From Elusimicrobia bacterium GWA2_62_23 (GTDB lineage Bacteria > Elusimicrobiota > Elusimicrobia > Elusimicrobiales > UBA9959): a stretch of DNA of 64,000 bases. Positions 17,364-23,541 of the stretch are shown here, in pieces. The translations under genes were made by a program, and so were the position numbers. The DNA lies in contig MGTV01000049.1 of the NCBI GenBank assembly GCA_001799635.1, positions 59,353 through 123,352 of the forward strand, in the 5' to 3' direction. The stretch's first letter is position 1. Every line of letters begins with the position of its first letter. The notes beneath the pieces are model-generated. The model was not told where the DNA came from. It made no database searches and saw only the letters and a list, made by a program, of their open reading frames with translations.

Positions 17364-17972
17364 CTAGCGGTATTTTACCTTGAAGACGTCGAAGGTGACG
17401 CCGCCTATGGTCACGTGCTTGGCGTAGTCGGTGCGAAATTCCTTCTTTATCAGCTCATTGACCTGGCCGGAGACCAGCAGCTCGTCCTTGGCGGCCACGT
17501 CCTCGCCCAGCTTAAAGGCCACGTTCACCGCGGGGCCGTAGGCGTCGTCGGTGAAGCGCAGCAGGGGGCCGTGGTGTATGCCCACGCAGATGTTATAGCG
17601 CTTGTGCGCGGGCAGGCCCTTGTTGCGTCGCTTGAGCCAGCGGTGCATCTCAATGGAACATTTCACGGCCGGCGCGGGCGCGTCGAAGACCAGCATGAGG
17701 TTGTCGGCCTTATTGGACAGGGTTACGCCGCCGTGCCTGGCCACTACCTTCTCCAGGCCGTCGTGGCATTTCACCATATTGTCCATGAACTCTATGATGC
17801 CGTGCTCGTGGGTTTTCCTGGAGAAGCCGGAGGAATCGCAGGAGACCACGGTAAGTTCGGCCCCGCAGCTTTCATTTATCAGCGCGTCCACGCGCCCGGC
17901 GTTGCGCGAGCTGCGGCCGCGCACCAGGCCGAAGAACTCTTTGGAGCTTAAAACCTTTTTCTTTTTCCCCAT
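17364..17972 (-). CDS. class III nucleotide cyclase-like domain protein (possibly degenerate)
   Basis: 202 residues, a stand-alone catalytic-type domain. The metal-binding aspartates appear kept: D46 in TVVSCDSSGF and D90 in the region that replaces KxxGD (LSNKADNLMLVF). VGIHHGPLLRFTDDAYGPAVN corresponds to the family's GIHxGxV...GxxVN stretch with N150 present. The transition-state arginine normally four residues after this Asn is K154 (VNVAFKL). It may be a cyclase of altered specificity or a non-catalytic sensor domain. It is convergent with the kinase gene. A basic N-terminus (MGKKKK) precedes the domain; there is no membrane segment. Confidence 0.7.
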   Translation of the reverse strand: MGKKKKVLSSKEFFGLVRGRSSRNAGRVDALINESCGAELTVVSCDSSGFSRKTHEHGIIEFMDNMVKCHDGLEKVVARHGGVTLSNKADNLMLVFDAPAPAVKCSIEMHRWLKRRNKGLPAHKRYNICVGIHHGPLLRFTDDAYGPAVNVAFKLGEDVAAKDELLVSGQVNELIKKEFRTDYAKHVTIGGVTFDVFKVKYR

Positions 17973-17982
17973 GACAAAAGTA

Positions 17983-18013
17983 TAACAAAAAGAAAGCCCG
18001 GGAGTTCCCGGGC
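17983..18013 (-). terminator. intrinsic terminator of the Ala-rich secreted protein gene
   Basis: Read on the minus strand, GCCCGGGA pairs with TCCCGGGC around a 2-base loop, followed by TTTCTTTTTG. It lies 21 bp past the stop at 18034 and upstream of the cyclase-like gene. Confidence 0.8.
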
Positions 18014-18033
18014 TGAAAAAGAAAAAAGCGGTG

Positions 18034-19107
18034 TTACTTGACGGCGCGTTTCACGTCGGCGATATGGGTTATGTAGCGGTCTATGGGGCCTACGGCTATG
18101 GCCGCCACTATGGCCAGCGCCCAGGCTTCCCCGGCCAGCGCGGCCTGCGCCACCTTGACCATGGGGATAGGGGCGAAAGCGAGTATGAAGATGCCGGAAT
18201 GGAAGGCGAATTTCCCGACCTCGGCGGCCACTACCTTGCCGCCGGCGTCGTTCTTTATGGCCCAGCGCATGCGGGCCGCTGCTATTTCGACGTTGGAAAG
18301 GTTGCTGTAGAACAGCAGGCCGCCGAAACCGGCAGCGGCGGCGGCTTTGGCGTAAGCTTTGGCCTTGGCGGCGCCTTCCAGGTCGCCTCTCTTTATGGCG
18401 GACCAGTTCTCCTTGCGCATGGCTGACCAGTAATCCACGGCGGTATTCACCATGCCGTCCCGGCCCAGGCCCTCGGGCACTACAGAGGCCTTCTTTTCGG
18501 GGGCTGCGGCGCGCAGTTCGGGAACCCTGGCGGAAAGGGCTTTGGCCTTGGCGGCAGGCGCGGTATAGGCCGCGGCGGGCGCGTTCCGGCCGGCCGACGC
18601 CACAACAGGGCTACTGGCCGAACCGCCGTTAAGGGAACCGTCGAAGAAGCGGGCGGAGCCTTCGGCCGTGGCCAGCGCGCCTGAGGCGGACAGGGCGGAA
18701 ACGGCTTCCAGGGAAGCGGAGGCGGGAGAGGGCTTATACGCGCCCTCCCCGGCCTTCAGCGAGGCGCAGCCGCCATTCGCGTAATATTTAATCTCGGCCT
18801 GGAAGTCTTTGGAAAGATACTTGCCGGCGGTCTTCTGGTCTTCCGGCTTGAGGGCGCAGGTTGAATAACGCTTGAGCAGTTCGGAAACGCCTTTCTGCTT
18901 GGCCGCAAGCTGCGCCGCGGCGGCAGGGCCGTGGGCAGGTTCGAAAGCTTTGATGACCTCGGGGGTGAGGGCGGGCGCCAGCCGCAGGGCCTGCTGCAGG
19001 TTCCAGGGGGCGATTGCTTCCTGGTAGGCCACCGGCGCGGCAAAAGCGGAAGACGCCGCCGTAAAGGCCAGCGCCGCGACCGCCAATATGTTCCGGTAAT
19101 GCTTCAT
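18034..19107 (-). CDS. secreted Ala-rich protein with C-terminal membrane segments, function unknown
   Basis: 357 residues. Residues 1-23 are a signal peptide (LAVAALAFTAASSAFA). Residues about 25-115 form a helical domain with two cysteines (C82, C114). Residues about 120-225 are low-complexity and rich in Ala, Ser and Pro. The C-terminal 140 residues contain two or three hydrophobic stretches (AAAAAGFGGLLFYSNLSN; FHSGIFILAFAPIPMVKVAQ; AWALAIVAAIAVGP). I recognise no family. It has its own terminator. TAAACTATATATAG abuts the start codon, an arrangement too close for a normal -10 to ATG distance, so the true start may lie slightly downstream. Confidence 0.7.
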   Translation of the reverse strand: MKHYRNILAVAALAFTAASSAFAAPVAYQEAIAPWNLQQALRLAPALTPEVIKAFEPAHGPAAAAQLAAKQKGVSELLKRYSTCALKPEDQKTAGKYLSKDFQAEIKYYANGGCASLKAGEGAYKPSPASASLEAVSALSASGALATAEGSARFFDGSLNGGSASSPVVASAGRNAPAAAYTAPAAKAKALSARVPELRAAAPEKKASVVPEGLGRDGMVNTAVDYWSAMRKENWSAIKRGDLEGAAKAKAYAKAAAAAGFGGLLFYSNLSNVEIAAARMRWAIKNDAGGKVVAAEVGKFAFHSGIFILAFAPIPMVKVAQAALAGEAWALAIVAAIAVGPIDRYITHIADVKRAVK

Positions 19108-19169
19108 CTATATATAGTTTAAGACAATAACGGGGCCGCCGGGAGCGGCCAAGTGCCCAGAGGGCCATG

Positions 19170-19203
19170 AAAAAAGGGCCTATCCCGGGATAGGCCCTTT
19201 TCC
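19170..19203 (-). terminator. intrinsic terminator downstream of the phospholipase-D-like gene
   Basis: A perfect 14+14 palindrome, AAAGGGCCTATCCC / GGGATAGGCCCTTT (19173-19200), with T6 following on the minus strand. The phospholipase-D-like gene stops at 19302, and the second GGGGACG palindrome sits between the stop and this terminator. Confidence 0.75.
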
Positions 19204-19205
19204 AG

Positions 19206-19296
19206 GGGGACGTTGTTGACTATTTGACTATTTCAAACCAGTAGCCGCGAATTTATCCAGAATCAACTAAATAGTCAAATAGTCAACAACGTCCCC
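19206..19296. repeat. GGGGACG-ended palindromic repeat, copy 2
   Basis: A perfect 28-bp inverted repeat: left arm 19206-19233 (GGGGACGTTGTTGAC...), right arm 19269-19296, with a 35-bp spacer. Inner tandem unit TGACTATT TGACTATT. The spacer shares TTTCAA-x-CCAGTA-like sequence with copy 1 (TTTCAAGC-AGTA). It lies 5 bp past the stop of the phospholipase-D-like gene. Confidence 0.8.
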
Positions 19297-19301
19297 ACCG
19301 A

Positions 19302-21017
19302 TTACAGCTGGTTGAACATCAGTTTGCGAACCAGGCCCTTCACGGGGCTCTTGGGAATGTTCAGGTCCTTGACCTTCTCGGCCTTCTTGGCTGCGGCGAT
19401 ATCTTTAGCGAAAGCGGCGTCCAGGGTGGAGACCGCGCCGTGGTCGGTGAAGTTCACGGCTATTTCGCGCACGTAGCGGATGGAGCGCGGCTGCAGGTTG
19501 AAGGAACCTATGGTGCCGTAGGCGCCGTCCACGGTCATGAACTTGGAGTGCAGCCGGTTGGGCAGGCCGCCTTCTTTCAGGTACACGGTAACTCCGGCCT
19601 TCATGAGCTTTGGGAAGCCGCCCAGGATCATGGCGCTCATTATGGGGTCGCCTATGGTCTCGAGCGAATTGGAGAGGATGTTAACTTCCACGCCGCGGGC
19701 GCGGGCGTCCAGCAGGGCCTGCTCCATGGCCGGCATCATCACGAAGATGGCGTTCTCTATGTTCACGCGGGTCTTGGCGCCGTAGACGGCCTTGAGCATG
19801 GAGAGGAAGATGTAGGGTTCCTGCCCGGGGTTGTTCCAGACTATGGAGGCCGCGGCCGGGCCGGCCGGGGCGTCGTCGTAATCGTTGGCGGAAGCGCGCA
19901 GCGCCAGGCCGTCCTGGGCCGCCTGCTCGTTCCAGGCCTCGGCGAAGAACTTCATGGCGTCCTTCAGGGCCGGGCCCTGCACCAGCACGTCGGTGTCGCG
20001 CCAGGTCTCGTGGCCGGCCATGTGGGAGTATTCGTTGCCTATGTTCATGCCGCCAAGTATTGCGTACTTGCCGTCCACTATGAGGATCTTGGAATGGAAT
20101 TCGTAATAGTTCTTCGCCTTGGGCTGGTAGCGCAGCACCGGGATGCCGGCGGCGGCTATCTCGGCCAGGATGCCCTTATCGTAAAGGCCGGCGGTGTCCT
20201 TGTCTATCATCAGGCGCACGTCCAGGCCGCGCTTCTTGGCGGCCTTCAGCAGGTCCGCGGTATGGTGGCCGGTCTCGTCGTCATAGAAAGCCCAGGTGGT
20301 AAGGTACACGCTCTTCTTGGCGTTCTTTATAAGCTCCGCGCGCTTGGGGAAGGACTGCGCGCCGTTGATGAGCGGCCGCACCAGATTGCCGTAAGAGAAA
20401 GGGGTGTTCTGTATGGCGCCCAGTTCGGCCAGGAAGCCGGAGGAACCCACCCGCGCGGAGCCGGCCTTGGCCAGCGCCAGGTGGCGCAGGGTCATGGCAT
20501 CCCACTGCTCTACCGGGGCCACGCCTTCCACGTTGCCGCTGGACTCCAGCTCGGCGCCCACGTACATGGAGAAAACGCGGGCCGCTTCGGCGGGCGACAT
20601 CTTGGCGCCGGGCGGCATCAGCCGCTCCAGACGAGGATCGCTCAGCACGGCCACTATCACGGGCTCCAGCACGCCGGCCTTGTAGGCGCGGCCCAGCTCG
20701 TCCACAATGGCGTCGTCAACTTTGGAAGGGTGTTTCCAATTGCCGGTTATCTGCTTAACCAGGCTGTTCTTGAAATCGGCTACCAACTTTGTCTGGTCCG
20801 CTTTGGTCGCGGCGGCGGGGGCGGGAACTTCAGCTGCGCGGTCCGGCAGGGCTGAAACATCAAAAGCCCCCGAAGCCCGGAGCTGGCCCAGCAGGCTTTC
20901 GCTGTCGAAGCTCTGCCCGTAGGTCAGGTCGGTAATGCAGGCGAGGAAAATGGCGAAGCAGAAAAGGAAGACGGTCTTGAAGATGGTAAGTTCCTGGGCG
21001 TAGTGTTTGCGTACCAT
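19302..21017 (-). CDS. secreted/anchored phospholipase D-superfamily protein
   Basis: 571 residues. An N-terminal hydrophobic segment (TVFLFCFAIFLACITDLTYG) is a signal peptide or anchor. A helical region (about 40-200) follows. Two PLD catalytic motifs are then present: YEFHSKILIVDGKYAILGGM with NIGNE, and LHSKFMTVDGAYGTIGS with FN, i.e. HxKxxxxD-GSxN in both halves. This pair is diagnostic of cardiolipin synthase/PLD-type phosphatidyltransferases or nucleases. Export argues for an extracytoplasmic phospholipid role or a secreted effector rather than a cytoplasmic synthase. The start is fixed by AAAAGGAG 5 nt upstream. ACTATAGT lies at 21036-21043. Confidence 0.88.
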   Translation of the reverse strand: MVRKHYAQELTIFKTVFLFCFAIFLACITDLTYGQSFDSESLLGQLRASGAFDVSALPDRAAEVPAPAAATKADQTKLVADFKNSLVKQITGNWKHPSKVDDAIVDELGRAYKAGVLEPVIVAVLSDPRLERLMPPGAKMSPAEAARVFSMYVGAELESSGNVEGVAPVEQWDAMTLRHLALAKAGSARVGSSGFLAELGAIQNTPFSYGNLVRPLINGAQSFPKRAELIKNAKKSVYLTTWAFYDDETGHHTADLLKAAKKRGLDVRLMIDKDTAGLYDKGILAEIAAAGIPVLRYQPKAKNYYEFHSKILIVDGKYAILGGMNIGNEYSHMAGHETWRDTDVLVQGPALKDAMKFFAEAWNEQAAQDGLALRASANDYDDAPAGPAAASIVWNNPGQEPYIFLSMLKAVYGAKTRVNIENAIFVMMPAMEQALLDARARGVEVNILSNSLETIGDPIMSAMILGGFPKLMKAGVTVYLKEGGLPNRLHSKFMTVDGAYGTIGSFNLQPRSIRYVREIAVNFTDHGAVSTLDAAFAKDIAAAKKAEKVKDLNIPKSPVKGLVRKLMFNQL

Positions 21018-21131
21018 GTAGGCTCCTTTTGCGATACTATAGTCTAGCTCGCGCCAGGCCGCCCCATAAGGGCCGTTGGTACCCTAAAATCCCATAAAAG
21101 GACCTACCCGTAAGGACGAAAGACCTAGTGG
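21018..21131 (-). promoter_or_regulatory. upstream region of the phospholipase-D-like gene
   Basis: Read towards the gene it holds two CCCATAA-type GC blocks in inverse orientation (21063-21074 and 21091-21104), a TACCAACGG-x-CCTTATGGGG segment resembling TACCACCGGGCCTATGGG at 13827-13843, then ACTATAGT (21036-21043) and the ribosome site. Similar blocks precede the other secreted-protein gene at 13911. A common regulator or leader structure is inferred. Confidence 0.35.
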
Positions 21132-21323
21132 GGTAGCCTGCGTATTCCCTTCCTTCGCTGAGCGGGCGCGGCAGAAGAGGGCCTGCATGCCTACGCCGGC
21201 GTCGAACTCGGCTCGCACGCAGTGCTCGCCTCAGACAGCGCCGCCGCGGCCTTAATGATAGGCCGTCCGCTACGGCATGCGGCCCTGCGCCCTAACGCTC
21301 ACTCAGGGAACACGCAGGCTACC
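21132..21323. repeat. 192-bp near-complete inverted repeat (giant hairpin)
   Basis: The ends GGTAGCCTGCGTATTCCCT (21132-21150) and AGGGAACACGCAGGCTACC (21305-21323) are reverse complements with one mismatch. Pairing continues inward through CGCTGAGCGGGCGC / GCGCCC-AACGCTCAC and GGGCCTGCATGCC / GGCATGCGGCCC. It lies 6 bp past the stop of the last gene of the polysaccharide run and before the phospholipase-D promoter. No reading frame of note lies inside. It may be a MITE-like element or a very large 3' hairpin. Confidence 0.6.
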
Positions 21324-21329
21324 TTTTAG

Positions 21330-22046
21330 TTATTTTTCCGGGTGGAGGAGGAGTTTGGCGAGGCCGGCCACGGTCTTGAACGAGGCGCCCAGGGCGCCGC
21401 GGGCCGTATAGCGGGGCCGGACGTCCTCTATCTTCTCTATCACCGTCAACCCTTCGCCTATGCCGTCCAGCCGCACCGGCTCTATGGCGTCGCCGAACAC
21501 CGCGTCCCAGTTGGGCAGGCAGACCTTCTCGGCCGCCTCCTTGTTGGCGTCGTCCATAACTATGTAGCCGCCCGGCATCACCGCGTTGAAAGCGTCGTAG
21601 AAGATGGCCTCGCGGCCGAAATCGTGGTGCGGCGTGTCTATCAGCACCAGGTCGAACGGCCCCATGGCCTCCAGCAGCCCCTTGGGCAGACTATAGGACA
21701 AGAGCAGCCGCGGCCCGTAGAACCGCGGGCGCAGCGGGGCCACCCGGAACTCCACCTTGGCCTGGCAGCCGGAGGTCTCATAGGCCTCCCTGGCGGCGTT
21801 GGAATAGCGGGCAGAGTCGTCTATGGACAGCAGGTAGCTTTCCTCGGCCGGCAGTTCCCGCGCCATCATCAGCGTGGAAAAACCAGAGCCGAACTCCAGC
21901 ACCTTCTTCGCGCCCAGCGCGCGGGTGAAAGCCGCCATGAACTTGCAGGCGGCGGGGTGCATGGCGAGTTCCTCGCCGGGGTGCTCCAGGTTGGAGAGCG
22001 GGACTTTGTCCATGGCCTGTACGGCGGCGGCTATATATGGGTTCAT
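21330..22046 (-). CDS. class I SAM-dependent methyltransferase
   Basis: 238 residues. A Rossmann-type SAM site is visible: motif I VLEFGSGFSTLMMARELP, an acidic end of strand 2 (LLSIDDSARYSNAA), and FDLVLIDTPHHDFGREAIFY with GGYIVMDDA at strands 4-5. The DTPHHDFGR segment resembles the catechol-O-methyltransferase-like subgroup that also includes sugar methyltransferases. It overlaps the WbqC gene by 4 nt (ATGA) and is the last gene of the polysaccharide run. Sugar or small-molecule O-methylation is inferred from context. Confidence 0.8.
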   Translation of the reverse strand: MNPYIAAAVQAMDKVPLSNLEHPGEELAMHPAACKFMAAFTRALGAKKVLEFGSGFSTLMMARELPAEESYLLSIDDSARYSNAAREAYETSGCQAKVEFRVAPLRPRFYGPRLLLSYSLPKGLLEAMGPFDLVLIDTPHHDFGREAIFYDAFNAVMPGGYIVMDDANKEAAEKVCLPNWDAVFGDAIEPVRLDGIGEGLTVIEKIEDVRPRYTARGALGASFKTVAGLAKLLLHPEK

Positions 22047-22717
22047 AAGAATTCGGCGGACCTCGGGCCGCAGTTAAGGAGCAGGTCCAGCGCCGACATG
22101 TCCGGCTCGAAGCCGGGGAAGGCCTGCGGGTAGGGCCTCGGGCTGAATCCCTGCCAGGAAAGCTTTATGCCGGCGAAGCTGAACACGCCGGGGTCCAGGT
22201 AGGCCTTGGCCCCCGCGCCGGACAGGTACCCGGCCGCCCCGGCCGCCGCACAAAGTTTAGCCAGGCGCGCGCTGGAGACCTCGTCTATCTTGAACTCGGA
22301 AGAAAATTTAACCGGCGTCTTTATGCCGAAAGCGTCCTTGAGCAGGTCCATGGTGGCTATGGCCAGGTCGGCCAGCAGCCGGTAGTCGCGCGAATAAAGT
22401 TCTTCGATGGCCGGCAGATATTGTTTAAAGAACGGCGCGCGCGCGTAGTTCTGCTTCACGGCCTGCAGGTGGTCTTTCAGCCAGCCGCCCGGGTTGTCCA
22501 GCTCCACCTCGTTGATCTTCTGCGAGAAGCGGCCCTTGGACACCACCGGGGCCGTCAGGTACTGCCAGCCGCGCGGCGTGCGGATGCGGTTGCGGTTCTG
22601 GAACTCGCGCTTTTCGAACTGTACGTCGTCGAGATAGATGAACAGGTCCGCGGCGCGCATCTTGGCGAAGAACCGGAGTCCCGGCCAGTACTGGAGTTGG
22701 TGTATGGCTGCTATCAT
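22043..22717 (-). CDS. WbqC-like family protein
   Basis: 224 residues. The N-terminus MIAAIHQLQYWPGLRFFAKM and the following ADLFIYLDDVQFEKREFQNR with NRIR are characteristic of the WbqC family found in O-antigen and capsule clusters. WbqC proteins are thought to act in transfer of amino or acyl groups to sugars, but the reaction is not settled. The start at 22717 overlaps the stop of the upstream methyltransferase gene (ATGA); the open frame continues upstream without a ribosome site. Confidence 0.85.
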   Translation of the reverse strand: MIAAIHQLQYWPGLRFFAKMRAADLFIYLDDVQFEKREFQNRNRIRTPRGWQYLTAPVVSKGRFSQKINEVELDNPGGWLKDHLQAVKQNYARAPFFKQYLPAIEELYSRDYRLLADLAIATMDLLKDAFGIKTPVKFSSEFKIDEVSSARLAKLCAAAGAAGYLSGAGAKAYLDPGVFSFAGIKLSWQGFSPRPYPQAFPGFEPDMSALDLLLNCGPRSAEFL

Positions 22718-23541
22718 GGTTTGCGGGCGGTCACTATCAGCGAAGAACCGGCGAAGGCCGTGCCGAAACTCGCGTACCACAGCGCCTGCGCCAGGGTATA
22801 GTATAGAACTTTCGCCAGCCGCGTGAATAATCCGCCCAGCAGGCCGCCGGTGCGGTAAGCGTCGCCAGACGTGAGTTTGGAATTGAGTACCCGCACGTCC
22901 GTGAACCCGGCCGCCTCCAGCATGGCCTTCAAGGTGCGCGGCCTGAAGTTGAAATTGTGTATGACCGCCGGCTTCAACCCGAGCGGAGCGAACACCCCTG
23001 CCGCCTCCAGCCGCGCCAGCGGCAGGTGGAAGACCGCGTTGAATTCCCTCACATAGAGCATCCCGCCCGGCCGCAGGATCTTGAACAGCTCCGCGGCGGC
23101 GGCCGCGGGTTTATCCATCAGGCAGAACACTTCGAAAACGGTAACGACGTCGTAAGCGTCCTTGTCCAGCATGGCCTGTTCCACCGGCAGCGGGGTTACC
23201 GTGAACCCGGCGGCCTCCGCCTTGAGCGCCAGCGCCGGATTCAACTCCACGCCTTCCGCCCGCCAGCCGCGCGCGGCAGCCGCCTTCAGAAATTCGCCCG
23301 TAGCGCAGCCCACGTCCAGCAGCCGCCCCTTGCCGGGAACGGCCAGCGCCAGTTGGTCCAGCGCCCGCGCGAACAACCCGGCCTTGGCCGCGCCGTAGAT
23401 CCCGTCCTCCAGCCCTTCCTCGTAAACCGGATCGCCGAAATACCTCTCGGTCTTGAAGGCCAGTCCGCAATACCCGCACGCCTCCAGGCCCGGCAGGCCC
23501 GCCTTGTCTCCCGCCTCTCCGCAGACAGGACAAGCGCTCAT
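22714..23541 (-). CDS. zinc-ribbon SAM-dependent methyltransferase
   Basis: 275 residues. An N-terminal four-cysteine ribbon (CPVCGE...CGYCGLAF) precedes a class I methyltransferase core with motif I LLDVGCATGEFLKAAAARGW and motif II AEGVELNP. The post-motif YDVVTVFEVFCLMDKPAAAA fits the Methyltransf_11/23 group. The C-terminal 40 residues include a hydrophobic stretch. Such zinc-ribbon methyltransferases are typical of surface-polysaccharide loci, where they modify nucleotide sugars or terminal residues. It overlaps both neighbours by 4 nt (ATGA at each end). Confidence 0.85.
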   Translation of the reverse strand: MSACPVCGEAGDKAGLPGLEACGYCGLAFKTERYFGDPVYEEGLEDGIYGAAKAGLFARALDQLALAVPGKGRLLDVGCATGEFLKAAAARGWRAEGVELNPALALKAEAAGFTVTPLPVEQAMLDKDAYDVVTVFEVFCLMDKPAAAAAELFKILRPGGMLYVREFNAVFHLPLARLEAAGVFAPLGLKPAVIHNFNFRPRTLKAMLEAAGFTDVRVLNSKLTSGDAYRTGGLLGGLFTRLAKVLYYTLAQALWYASFGTAFAGSSLIVTARKP

